From NCBI RefSeq assembly GCF_950023065.1, contig NC_088680.1:42272559-42336558 (forward strand): DNA of 64,000 nucleotides, read 5' to 3'. Shown piece by piece: positions 10,594-20,509 of this stretch (position 1 is the stretch's first letter; each line of letters starts with the position of its first letter). Below the pieces are notes generated by a model. It searched no databases, was not told the DNA's origin, and worked only from the letters and a program-made list of their open reading frames with translations. The translations under genes and the position numbers were made by a program. Origin of the DNA: Planococcus citri. Its lineage: Eukaryota; Arthropoda; Insecta; Hemiptera; Pseudococcidae.

Positions 10594-11471
10594 TTTTCTG
10601 TTAAAAATCGAAGTCAGATTGGTATATTGTTTGATATTAGTTTGGACTAAATGCTACGTAATTGAAGGTTTACTTACTCGTTTCAATACAGCTGGCACTG
10701 TAGAAATCGCTAAAGAGTGTATTAACACGTTAGTTAATTTCAACGTAGCCTTTAATTACTCAAAAGTACAACTTTGCTAAGAACAACTTCTAAATTAATC
10801 AAACTTTCCTTCGAAGTGATGAAATGGTGATAAGAGCACATTTTCGCCGGTGTTATTCCGTCTGAGTACATGCGGATGCGGTGGCTCACGTTTTTGCCCG
10901 TAACGTAACGCGTAACGCTTTGAATAGCGTTATTTTTCAAAATTTTGAGATTTTACTCAAATTTTCGCGTTAAAATTCCACAAAATGATTCTTGGCTGTT
11001 ACGTGATCATTCCCTTGTGGAATTTTTACGTATTGGACGATTCTCAGAGATGGATTTCAGTTTTTTACCGAATTCCAACTCCGAAAATTCCCAAACTAAG
11101 TCAATGTTAGTAGTTAAATTTCAGTCTTTTACCAAATTTTAACCTGTTGAAAATTGTGATTGAGCATACGTGATTTATGATTATTCAAAAATCTAATTAT
11201 TTTCGAAATTGATCATTTTAAATGCCCCAGTCCGCGTTTACATGTGTTTGGTTGTGTCTTCTAATCAAATTATTTGAAATTTAAAATTTTTTCTCGTATT
11301 TGTGATTCATTCTGACTGTTTTAATTTCCTGTTTGAAATTTTGCCAATCAAAATAAATTTACATTGTGACTTGGATTTCGGCGAATCCTGGTCTGTGGCA
11401 TATTTTGATCACTATCTGTTTATAGTGTTCAAAATTGCCAGCTACGATTTTACAAAGTAAAATGACTAATC
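10594..11471. other. Non-coding gap between pol and the 102-aa ORF
   Basis: About 880 bases without a supported gene. It contains a CACTATCTGTTTATAGTG hairpin-like motif near 11,410 that recurs in diverged form near 8,223, so it belongs to the same repeat-bearing non-coding material as the 7-10 kb spacer. A minus-sense GTAAGTAAACC donor-like site lies near 10,670. Confidence 0.4.
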
Positions 11472-14400
11472 TCAGATTTTATTGAGTAGCCAGCCATTCA
11501 TGGCATTGGTAATTGTACTCTTTACGAATTGTGCAATTGCATTTTCATTTCTAGGTATTTCACACTGAGGTGGAATTTCAACCTTTATAACTTCTCCTTC
11601 CAGTTTGTATTCTGGTGGGAGGGAGATGAAAATGTTAATTTCATTTTCCTCAGGATTAATCTCAACTGTGACCTTATTGACCTCTAATTTTCTCGGTTCC
11701 ACAGTGAAAACTTCTTGTAAGTCTTCTGTGGCCGGTTGTTCTGAGTCTTCAATAAAGTAACTTTTGTAAAGACTTTTCTCAGAGTAATGATATGGAATGA
11801 TCTGATGGAAATCATAGGTTCTTGGTGGTTCTTGACCCATACGCATTAGGCGTGCCTTGATTCTCTCAGATTTCCTTTGAGATTTAGTCAATTTATTTGG
11901 ATCTTTTGCCGGTTGTGCGCTTCCTTCTGTCGTCAAATCTCCTGTTTGAGATTGCGACGTTGAAGGTTGCGGCTCCGCGGCGTTTGTCACAATTTTAGGT
12001 GTCTTTGGAGGTCGACCTCGCGGCTTCCTAACAGAAGGAACGAGTTGTGCACTTTGTTTAGGTGTGGCTGCGGATGCCCCAGTCGAAGTTGAGGATTCTA
12101 GTTGATCCTCTGTGCTCGTCTGAGTCTCCTCAGTGGCACTGGTATTTTGAGCTGAGTCATTTGGATCAACTTCCTCTCGTAATTCAGTGGATGTTGGTTC
12201 CGTAGACTGTTGGTTGGTTTTCACCTCACCATTTACTGCAGTTTCAGTAATCGGTGGGTTGTGCACTTCAACTTCCACTCGCAATTCAGTGGATGTTGAA
12301 GTGCTAGCTTGATCGCGTTTTTCAGCTCTTTGTTGAGCTCGAAGGTCGCGTGCTGTGTTTTCAAGTTGTCGTAAAATAGCAGGTGATGCTTCTGTAATGT
12401 CACGCTCATTAATACCGACACCTTGCGGTGCACGAGTTGGCGGGTCGTCAACGTCTTCCTCGCTGTCAGACATTGCTTCGCGAGCTTTGAACAAAAATTC
12501 TTTGATTTTTTCTTCAATAGAACGCTGGTCTAGTAGAGATTTGAGACAGTCGCTTTTTTCCATGTCTTCGATGTTTTTACTAGTTAGGAATAGCGTTAAC
12601 TGTCTTATGTTCGAAATTCTATCTACAGTTGTTCCATCTGTAGGTTTCAGAAGGTAACTGTTGAAACCTGACCATTTTATTACTATAAAAGGTCCATGTT
12701 TCCTTTGATAAAGTTTCGCAGCTGTTCTTTTTTCGAAACTTGACTGTTTGTGGTTAGTAATTAAAACCATATCGCCAGGTTGCAAATATGTAGGATCAAC
12801 GTGCATTTTGTTGAAGCAATATTCTTCTTCAATACGCTTTTGACGTCTTTTTTCTCTAATAAATGCTTCAACAGCTTGGCGATCAGTCAAATTCCCGCTT
12901 CTGTCTTCTTGCCATTCACTCGTATACACAGCTTTTTTAGCTAACATGTCTGCTATGATGTTAGTGTATTCTACTTTGCGTGCGTATACGTGCTGAAATT
13001 CTACATCTTCGAGCTCTTGCCTGATAGCAAGAATACGTTGAAATAGTTCAGCATGATGAACTGGCTTGTTTCGGGAATTCTTCCAATTGTTGGTTTTCCA
13101 AATCGAGCATGTGTTCGTTAGCGCTTTGATTACGTAATTCGAGTCTGACAACAACTTTATCTTCTTCACACCGTTATCTCGTAATATTTCTAGCGCAATG
13201 ATTATTGCCATTAACTCGGCATAATTGTTCGTAACCTGGAATTCTGTGCTCACAATCCTGTCAGATATGTTAGCAGTTGAACCCGGTTTGAAACAAATTC
13301 CTATTCCAGCAATAGCTTCGGGTGAGCCGTTTTTGGAACAGGCGCCGTCGGCTGTAACTCTGGCATAGCCATTGTTGTCGATAAAGACCTCCTGTTCATC
13401 GGACGGGATGTCAAATATCTTGAGTTCGCGGCTTCGACATTCCTCAATGGTTATTGATGGAATTTGGTTGTTTTCGTTCTGATCGTGTAATCTTGCTAAC
13501 GCATCTCGAAAATTGAAGGTTCGTATTTCAGTTGGAAAACCTGGAATCGTCGTGTCTGGTATAAACCAAGCCTCGTTGGGCTTGAAACCAAACGACGTTG
13601 GTGTGTTGTTAATTTCGTTTTGGATTTCTCCAACGAATTTACTCCAACCAAGGTGAGTGCGATATGGATCATAAACTTCATTGAGTTTGACACGTAACTT
13701 ATCGCCTATGACTCTCATTGTTCGTTCCACTGAAGAACTCTGAGGGTTGTAAGCTGTCGTATGTGCGACTTTGATCCCGCATTTTTCCAGCAAATTGTAC
13801 CATGAATCAGAAATAAATTGCGTACCGTTGTCAGTGATCACTTTCTTGATCTTGACTTCGTGGATTTCAATTTCAAATAAAATTGATTCCATTGCGTTGC
13901 AAACTACTTTCTTCTGAATCCGGTGCATGTCTCGAAGCCAGACACGACTGGTGAAGATTTCTTTTGCAACTAGCAAATATTTCGGGTCGTTCTTCAATGC
14001 TGGAACTGGTCCATAGATATCTACCGATAGCACATCGCCGATGGCGTACGCCTCGATTTGAGCGTATTCCAGCACTTTGTGCTTCGCGTAGTTCTTGTTC
14101 ACTTTGCATATAATGCAGGTGTTTGTAATATCGCGAATATACGTGAGTGAACTAGGATGGTAGTATAGTTGTTTGAAAATTGTATCCAATCTACTTGCCC
14201 CTGTATGCCCATAAGCACAGTGGAGGTAGTCGACCGTGTCATACAATAATCGATCAGGTAAATATGGTACTTGCGATTTGTCTGGCAAAATTTTCATCAG
14301 ACGTTTCTTACCATCGCGTGTGTACATTATGTCATAAATTTGTTTTTTACGAAGTGACGTACCCTGTTGCTTCTTATTATTTGCTGGTACGTCTTCTTCT

Positions 14401-16352
14401 AAGACATCCATTATCTTTTTGCAATGTTTATCTCTAGCTTGTTCGTCCTCTATATTAGATAATAGGTCGAATAATCTAGGTACGTTTTCGTCCATAAATT
14501 TGCAATCCAGAGGTGGTAGGGCGGTCTTTTTACTGGCACCTGTGAGTTCATGATTGTCTTCCTTGTGAAAACCTTTCGTGAACCTGGGTACCACTTGGTT
14601 AATCATCAATAGATCGAGCTCTGTTAGCTCTTCTATGACGATATTTCCGACTACCAATTCTGGTGCTTTGATGTCGTATAACGCTTTATTAGACAACTTC
14701 ATGTCATAGATTAGATCGAAATTGCATATGGTTGTAACCCATTTTGCAGCTTTTCGGTGCGTTTTCGCCAGACTCTCAAATTCTTTGTAAATTGGGAGCA
14801 AATTGGCGCGCACGTGGACTCTCCTACTGAAAATCCACATCCAAATCTTTTTGATGACTGAGTAGAGTGTTAGCATTTCTTTGTCATACAGCGTAAAGTT
14901 TTTCTGGTGCTCCTTGAAGCCAACAGAAATGAACATAATGATTTGCTTTTGTTCATCTTCCTTGTAGAAGAGAACTGCATTCATTGCATCGTCTGTATAA
15001 TGCGTATCCAAGAATAAGTCGCCCTCACGTGGAGGTTGTTTCAACGTGAATTCCTTCAAGTACTCCGATTTGAGTATGTCGAAGGCCTTCTGTTGAGCAT
15101 CCATCCAGACTATAGGGTCGTCGCCCTTTGTCAGTTCGTATATTGGGCTTAGGATTTGCATGTATCGGGGGATAAACGGCTTGTACAGCACGGTGTTCCC
15201 AACAAGAGCTAACACTTCTTTGTTGTTTTTAAGTACGAATTTGCCATGTTTCATATGGTCTTTCTCAAATTTCAGGAATTTTTCCTTTTTAAGGTCCTGT
15301 TTATCAATGTTTTCTTTGGATAAGACGAACCCCAAGTGGTCTGTACGCCTCTTGAAAAAGTGGGTTTTGGTCGGATTCAGTTTTAATCCAGCCCGTCTTA
15401 TTTTTTCGAATACACTGAGTAGTCTATCAAGTGTTTCTTTAAACGTAGTACCAGAGACTTTGACGTCATCCACAAACTTGGAGATGCCTTCTTCGTCCTT
15501 TAGCACTTGGTTTATCATATGAACAAACTCACCGCTCGAGATCTTCAATCCGTACGGTAGTCTGTTAAATTCGTATGCTTGGCCGTTTATTATGAACGCT
15601 GTATACTTTTTCGATTCTTCATCTAGCTCTAATTGCCAGAATCCGGACGTAAAGTCCAGCGTACAAAATAGACCATCAGGTGAACCACTGAATATTACGC
15701 TATCTATTGTAGCGGGTTCAGTTAGTACGCATTGTAAAAAGTTGTTCAACTCGTCAGCTGCCAAACACAGTCGTATATCGCCATTCTTTTTAATGACGGG
15801 TGCGAGTGTATTTATAAAAACTGAACGAGATGGCCGAATTATTCGCAAATCTAACATCTTTTGAGTCGTCATATCGAGGGCTTGTTTTAACCGAGCTGGA
15901 GGTCTATATTTTTCACCTCGTGGCACTGCTAGGTGCCCCTCACCGGGGATAAAGTTGAAATGTACTTTTTCACCTTTGTAACATCCCGGATTCAGACTAA
16001 ATATGTCTTGATAAGCATTGATCTTGTGCATGGCATCGTCTACCTCCTTTTGAGGTGCAATGCCAAGCTCTCGTATTTCAGCTAAATCTTCGATGAGATT
16101 TTTCTGCATAATACGAACTGCTTTGATTCGGTCTTCTTCAGGCTCTCTGAGCTTGTCTCTTGTAGACATGCTTGTGGCCATTAAATCAATAGTTATTGTT
16201 GTGTGTTCAGGGATCTGCTCGATCTTAAATAAAGAGAGCGCGTCTTTGTAAACATCTGGGTTTATAAATGCAATTGTAAAATGATCGTCATCCTTAGGTT
16301 CGTGACTTACGCATCTCTGGCGGAAATGTAAGTGTAGATCCAAATGCTCCAT
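11472..16352 (-). CDS. pol: Pol polyprotein with RT, degenerate RNase H, integrase and a second inserted RNase H
   Basis: 1626 aa from the ATG at 16,352; the frame is open to 16,436 and overlaps gag, lying +1 to it. RT: TLDFTSG (Asp233) and FVDD (293-296). A Gypsy-type RNase H at about 446-520 keeps E492, but the usual TDH position reads RAN (515-517). Integrase zinc finger: H711, H716, C746, C749. Integrase core: D778, D841, E876. A second RNase HI domain at about 995-1145 has an apparently full active site (D1002, E1046, D1070, D1135). After it comes a GPF-type integrase C-terminal domain (KHGPFIVIKWSG, 1218-1229). A long Ser/Thr/Glu/Pro-rich tail follows, with an AT-hook-like RKPRGRPPK, and then a final conserved-looking segment. 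No aspartic protease motif was found. The acquired RNase H resembles the dual-RNase-H design known from plant Tat elements, but sits downstream of the integrase core. Confidence 0.93.
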   Translation of the reverse strand: MEHLDLHLHFRQRCVSHEPKDDDHFTIAFINPDVYKDALSLFKIEQIPEHTTITIDLMATSMSTRDKLREPEEDRIKAVRIMQKNLIEDLAEIRELGIAPQKEVDDAMHKINAYQDIFSLNPGCYKGEKVHFNFIPGEGHLAVPRGEKYRPPARLKQALDMTTQKMLDLRIIRPSRSVFINTLAPVIKKNGDIRLCLAADELNNFLQCVLTEPATIDSVIFSGSPDGLFCTLDFTSGFWQLELDEESKKYTAFIINGQAYEFNRLPYGLKISSGEFVHMINQVLKDEEGISKFVDDVKVSGTTFKETLDRLLSVFEKIRRAGLKLNPTKTHFFKRRTDHLGFVLSKENIDKQDLKKEKFLKFEKDHMKHGKFVLKNNKEVLALVGNTVLYKPFIPRYMQILSPIYELTKGDDPIVWMDAQQKAFDILKSEYLKEFTLKQPPREGDLFLDTHYTDDAMNAVLFYKEDEQKQIIMFISVGFKEHQKNFTLYDKEMLTLYSVIKKIWMWIFSRRVHVRANLLPIYKEFESLAKTHRKAAKWVTTICNFDLIYDMKLSNKALYDIKAPELVVGNIVIEELTELDLLMINQVVPRFTKGFHKEDNHELTGASKKTALPPLDCKFMDENVPRLFDLLSNIEDEQARDKHCKKIMDVLEEDVPANNKKQQGTSLRKKQIYDIMYTRDGKKRLMKILPDKSQVPYLPDRLLYDTVDYLHCAYGHTGASRLDTIFKQLYYHPSSLTYIRDITNTCIICKVNKNYAKHKVLEYAQIEAYAIGDVLSVDIYGPVPALKNDPKYLLVAKEIFTSRVWLRDMHRIQKKVVCNAMESILFEIEIHEVKIKKVITDNGTQFISDSWYNLLEKCGIKVAHTTAYNPQSSSVERTMRVIGDKLRVKLNEVYDPYRTHLGWSKFVGEIQNEINNTPTSFGFKPNEAWFIPDTTIPGFPTEIRTFNFRDALARLHDQNENNQIPSITIEECRSRELKIFDIPSDEQEVFIDNNGYARVTADGACSKNGSPEAIAGIGICFKPGSTANISDRIVSTEFQVTNNYAELMAIIIALEILRDNGVKKIKLLSDSNYVIKALTNTCSIWKTNNWKNSRNKPVHHAELFQRILAIRQELEDVEFQHVYARKVEYTNIIADMLAKKAVYTSEWQEDRSGNLTDRQAVEAFIREKRRQKRIEEEYCFNKMHVDPTYLQPGDMVLITNHKQSSFEKRTAAKLYQRKHGPFIVIKWSGFNSYLLKPTDGTTVDRISNIRQLTLFLTSKNIEDMEKSDCLKSLLDQRSIEEKIKEFLFKAREAMSDSEEDVDDPPTRAPQGVGINERDITEASPAILRQLENTARDLRAQQRAEKRDQASTSTSTELRVEVEVHNPPITETAVNGEVKTNQQSTEPTSTELREEVDPNDSAQNTSATEETQTSTEDQLESSTSTGASAATPKQSAQLVPSVRKPRGRPPKTPKIVTNAAEPQPSTSQSQTGDLTTEGSAQPAKDPNKLTKSQRKSERIKARLMRMGQEPPRTYDFHQIIPYHYSEKSLYKSYFIEDSEQPATEDLQEVFTVEPRKLEVNKVTVEINPEENEINIFISLPPEYKLEGEVIKVEIPPQCEIPRNENAIAQFVKSTITNAMNGWLLNKI

Positions 16353-18381
16353 GGCTACTCTTCCCAGTATGAAAGTGTTGCCTTTTGTTCGAGTTGGGAT
16401 AGAAATTAATTTTCTGATTCCCTTTGAAATTGTTACCTAAAGCCTTTTGTAGCTTTTGGTATGCCATTTGTAGTTGTCCTTCGTTTACATTTTTGTTCGT
16501 AACAGCTGGATACGATTTCTTCGGATGTTCCGGCGCATTATGCGGTGAATTCGTGATCATGGGTTGGTTCGTCCAGTTCCCTGTTGGAGTAGGACCTTGC
16601 GTAGAATTCCTATTCCTGTCAGAATTAGAATTCTTCGCATTCTTCTGTGAATTCCATCCTCCATTAAGGTTGGAATTCTGGAAGTTTTGATTGTTTCCCA
16701 TATTCCAACTTATCTGTGGACCGAAGTTCTGGTTCGAGTTCATCTGAGTCTGATTACTCCATTGATTCGAATTCCAGTTGTTGTTCGGGTTTCCGGGAAT
16801 TTGAGTCCATTGTCCATTCGCATTGAGTATCCAATACGTGGACTGTGGTAAACCGTTTCCGTTATTCCAATTGTTGTTAGGCATTCTATTCCATTCGAAT
16901 GATGGAGTTTGTTGCCATTGAACGGGCGTCATCGCGCTGTTGCGAACTGTAATGCGTACATTATTCTTCGGGTCAGAGTCATAGTTGGCGAATTCGTCAA
17001 GTTTTCTTATAAAACCTTCCACTGTAGTTTGTTTCGCTAATTTCTTATCGTATGGGTAGGGCACTTTTTCAGCTGCCACTTCCAATACTTTGGAAATATT
17101 TGGATGTTTGCGTTTGATTAGAGATAGGACCCATCTCTTTATCTCCAAGAACAGACGTTTCTCCGTTTTGGTTTCGCAAAAATATTTCTGGAAATATTCC
17201 CATGCATCGTTTTGACACTGACTGTTCCAATAATGTTGAAGGAATCTCTGTTTTAGGTCTTCGTAGTCCGTTATTCCCACCATGTCGCCTTTCCATTCTG
17301 TCGCATCTTGAGTCTCAATTACTCCTTGGAATGCGTAAATTTTCTGAGTTTCGGTGGCATTGCTTTTGTTTACGTAGTCTTCAAACTGACGTACAAATTC
17401 ATGAGGGAAGTAACGTTTCGATTCGTCATAATAAATGCCAGCACTTCTGACTAAGTTGGCATTTATTTTCAAGGTTGGGTTGGAATTAAGACCACTGTTG
17501 GGTCTACATCCACCTTCCTTTCTCATATCCGCAACTGCATGAGCTAACTGGCTGCATTCTGCCTTATGTTTTGTCATTTCATTTTTGAATAGGTTAGTCG
17601 CTTGGTCAAATTTGGTTTCACATTGCGTTGCCTTTTGCATCGCGCTGTCAGCTTTTTGTAAAGCTGCACCGGTAGTTTGACCTACATATTCTTTCATGCC
17701 AGTGGTCCATTGGGTACAGTGTTCACGAACGTCTTTTACGTCGTTTCTGTATCCGTCAATGTTGCGGTTCGTACTACCTGCATGGTCCACAAGATTAATT
17801 AGACAGTCTTCTATTCGGATAAGGCTGTGTTCTTGAACTGCTTGACCAATCTGTAGGTTCTCTATGGCACCTTCAGTGAAATCCCATGTTTGCTGAAACA
17901 ACGATCTCAACGGATCATTTATTTCAGCGTCGGTGGCGATTTCAGGTCGTTTCGGTTCAGTTTTGGATCTGCACTCTTCCCTTTTTGAGTCCCTGTAATT
18001 TTGCAGGTGACGTGTCCTCGCTGGGGGCGGGTCAGGGAGATCTGATCCATGTACCATGTTATTTTCTTCGGTAGGTACGTAATCTTCGTCATCCTCATCA
18101 TCATCCTCGTCATATTCTTCGTCAGAATTGTTTGATGGCGGATGACTGCTGAACAATGATTCCACAAGGTTCTGCGGACTCGATTGTTGTTCAGGTTGTT
18201 CTACGTTTAAATCCTGCGTAGGTGGATTTTTTCGATTTTTCCGTTTGGATTTGTTATCCGAATTTTTCAACGTAACGCACGATTCTTCGTGCGTTTCACC
18301 AATACATAAGCAATGTACTTGGTGTTGCGTCAGGGCTACCGCTTTACTTCGGGTGCCTGCAGCTGGTCCAGTAAATGCCAT
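16294..18381 (-). CDS. gag: Gag-like protein without a zinc knuckle
   Basis: 695 aa from the ATG at 18,381; the frame is open slightly further upstream. An acidic stretch (EEYDEDDDEDDEDYVPTEE) lies near residues 90-110. A helical capsid-like region in the middle includes YFPHEFVRQFEDYV and FLQHYWNSQCQNDAWEYFQ, typical of retrotransposon Gag. The C-terminal third is rich in Asn, Trp, Gln and Gly (NNWNNGNG, NPNNNWNSNQWSNQ). That is where a CCHC nucleocapsid knuckle normally lies, and none is present. Gag overlaps pol by 59 bases from the pol ATG and by about 143 bases of open frame. Pol is in the +1 frame, so expression would need a +1 shift, splicing or re-initiation. Confidence 0.85.
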   Translation of the reverse strand: MAFTGPAAGTRSKAVALTQHQVHCLCIGETHEESCVTLKNSDNKSKRKNRKNPPTQDLNVEQPEQQSSPQNLVESLFSSHPPSNNSDEEYDEDDDEDDEDYVPTEENNMVHGSDLPDPPPARTRHLQNYRDSKREECRSKTEPKRPEIATDAEINDPLRSLFQQTWDFTEGAIENLQIGQAVQEHSLIRIEDCLINLVDHAGSTNRNIDGYRNDVKDVREHCTQWTTGMKEYVGQTTGAALQKADSAMQKATQCETKFDQATNLFKNEMTKHKAECSQLAHAVADMRKEGGCRPNSGLNSNPTLKINANLVRSAGIYYDESKRYFPHEFVRQFEDYVNKSNATETQKIYAFQGVIETQDATEWKGDMVGITDYEDLKQRFLQHYWNSQCQNDAWEYFQKYFCETKTEKRLFLEIKRWVLSLIKRKHPNISKVLEVAAEKVPYPYDKKLAKQTTVEGFIRKLDEFANYDSDPKNNVRITVRNSAMTPVQWQQTPSFEWNRMPNNNWNNGNGLPQSTYWILNANGQWTQIPGNPNNNWNSNQWSNQTQMNSNQNFGPQISWNMGNNQNFQNSNLNGGWNSQKNAKNSNSDRNRNSTQGPTPTGNWTNQPMITNSPHNAPEHPKKSYPAVTNKNVNEGQLQMAYQKLQKALGNNFKGNQKINFYPNSNKRQHFHTGKSSHGAFGSTLTFPPEMRKSRT

Positions 18382-19787
18382 TTCGTTCGAATTCAACTAC
18401 AGCTGGGGTAATATTACGACGAATATTTTCCCTTGTTTGTGTGAAATTTCTATTAAATTTCGAACACAAATTCACGTGCAATGCTGGTTTTAATTCGCGA
18501 GTTGGTTCTGGTACACAAAAATATTCTATCACGTAAATTGCGCTTCACTAGCACTGAGCTATACAGTCGGTTGACTCAAGTCGCTAGATTACTACGGCGA
18601 GTAATCCGGACAAGATAAAAAGCGCTGAGTCAGGACGAACTGTTTCACACGTGCTCGAAACGTGTTTCTTAGCGGGATTCGAGTGCAAAGTCACTTCAGA
18701 GGTGACTCGGACAAGATAAAGAGCACTAGATCTCAGCTAAAAAATTAGCTTCGAATGAATCGCGAACACGAACACGAATTGCTGGAGAAAAAATTCAGGT
18801 GCCAAAATACCACCTTGGGTATTTCTGAAAAAATACAAGGACACTGAATTATCACTCAGCTTTGAGTGCTGGTTTGAAAAATACGCGAAAAATGCTTGCG
18901 ATGTGTTTGCTTTGATTGAAAAGCCACTCGCGAAATGTACTGTAATATTTTACGATATTACTTACCAATACTGCTGCAAAATATAGCTTCGAACAGAAGT
19001 TCTACTGCTGCTGATCGCGTGGTTGAAAAACAAACGCGGAGAAATTATGCAAATAAATTGCTTAGTATCAAAATTCACTTTAAAAAATAAAACGTGAAAA
19101 GATACCGGACAAGACACACACGGAGGACGCAAAAAATGCGCGCGAAAAAATAACACAATGACAGTCAAGCTGCTTCTCTAGAGGAGCGTTGCTAGAACCG
19201 TCGTCACACTTGAAAAGAAAAATATATAATGCGAGCCGCGGTAGCTATCAACTCGTCGGTTGGTGGCTACGCAGCTGCAGCGGCGACATCTAAAGATGGC
19301 GGCTAGTGCGACGTGTGTGTCTGTCCTTGGGTGGTGGTAGGGGTCACGCAACAATGCGGCGGACAAGCTGGAACTCGCTTTTCACGTTTCAACGAACGGA
19401 TTGAGTTCTGAGAAATTCTCAACGGATATTTTATCCATCGATGGATTTCATCATCTACCACCACACATACACATGTAAAAATAAACACGTTTTCGTCAAA
19501 TTCTGTCAAATTTGACTAGGTGTGTGTGTGTTTAGGTGAGAGCAACTTAATACTTTCGTGATTATTTACTTTGAAATATTCACAAGTATTCTTTCCTTTC
19601 CTATTTTCGGACACTTTGGTCTGAGAATAGTCAAGAAGTGAATCGTAAGTACAATGAAATCATACTGCAAGTATTATTTTCCAAAGTTTGGTCGCGATCT
19701 AAACTTTGTACTCATAACGATTTACTTCCTCCAAGCTCAGATTACTATGAATCTGTGCTTTTTGGACACTCGGAAGGGCGCCAATGT
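18382..19787. other. Leader between 5' LTR and gag of the giant element
   Basis: About 1.4 kb without a supported gene. It contains two related boxes, GTAATCCGGACAAGATAAA near 18,600 and GTGACTCGGACAAGATAAA near 18,702; a weaker relative (GGACAAAAAGAGTGCTCT) occurs at 1,077 in the distal non-coding region. A strong minus-sense splice donor (TTG|GTAAGTAATA) lies at about 18,960-18,966, and an acceptor-like CCCCAGCTGTAG ends 15 bases before the gag ATG. Together these suggest a spliced leader. Confidence 0.45.
19768..19787 (-). promoter_or_regulatory. Putative primer-binding site of the giant element
   Basis: Minus-sense sequence TTGGCGCCCTTCCGAGTGTC directly follows an LTR-type ...TTACA end. 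TGGCGCCC is the complement of the 3' end of lysine-type tRNAs used by many retroelements. Only the first eight bases fit that consensus, so the primer identity is uncertain. Confidence 0.55.
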
Positions 19788-20509
19788 AAGAGGGTAAATT
19801 GACTTAAAGCATGAATTGGTAATGTGACTTACGATGGTTGCTATTGTGTTGTTTCCAAGAAATATCCCTTAGAGTATTTCTACTAAATACTCACCGGAAT
19901 ACCTCACATGCTCGGCTAGGGCGTGAGTAGGAAATGGTTGCTTTTACACTCTTAACATATGATCATACACACCATAAATAATAACAAGTTATACACAAGA
20001 ATAATATTTAATGTGTGCAATATTAACAACACGTTACATGATTAGTACATAAGCAAATGTACTAGTTAACATGACACTTTCTTAAACTAAATATACACAC
20101 GTTGGTGTTACACACTGTGGTGTAGGTTTGGATAAGTGATCTCCTCTGGCAAGGAGATCTAACTTATTCACACTGATATGTGCAAGTACTTACCCAGAGT
20201 GGCGACGAGTAGATCATCACTCCTTCTCGTCTATTCATTGGTTTCACTAATAACTAACTAAAACTAAAGCACTAAACCTGACACTTAACACTCGAGAGTA
20301 AAACTTATACTTAAATGACTGCATTAACCCATTAACCGTGAATAACATACCCGCGTGCACTCGGATACATTACTGGCGTTCTGTACTCTCGTCGCTTGGC
20401 TCGTATGGCTAGCTGACGAGAATACAACGCAGTGTTGCCTTAGTGCAACGCAGTGTTACCATGTGGGCGAGCCCTATACATACCACGTACGGCATAGTAG
20501 TATATCACA
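19788..20509 (-). repeat. Candidate 5' LTR of the giant element
   Basis: In minus sense it would begin TGTGATATACTACTATG and end CCCTCTTACA, giving TGT...ACA ends and about 722 bp. The inner boundary is fixed by the adjacent primer-binding-type sequence. The outer boundary is a guess because the partner LTR is not in the window; another choice, TGTAACACC at about 20,109, would give a shorter LTR. A GTATGTATAGGG promoter-like segment lies near the outer end. Confidence 0.5.

Larger units (their letters stand above)
1..20509 (-). mobile_element. Giant Ty3/Gypsy-like LTR retrotransposon with accessory ORFs (truncated by window edge)
   Basis: All large ORFs from 18,381 down to 1,937 are on the minus strand, in the order gag, pol, 102 aa, 1270 aa, 110 aa, 192 aa. 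Upstream of gag (minus sense) lies a sequence ending CTCTTACA, followed by TTGGCGCCC. This is what an LTR 3' end plus primer-binding site looks like. No copy of that LTR was seen at 1-1,900, so the 3' LTR probably lies left of the window and the element would exceed 20 kb. The ORFs share a more balanced base composition than the AT-rich DNA between them. That the four distal ORFs belong to the same element as gag-pol is inferred from strand, order, composition and repeated acceptor-like sites; it is not proven. Confidence 0.65.

Noticed and set aside
20150..20235. Plus-strand TGGCGACGAG at about 20,201 as a PBS of another LTR element
   Set aside because: It lies inside the candidate LTR of the giant element, and no gag follows on the plus strand.
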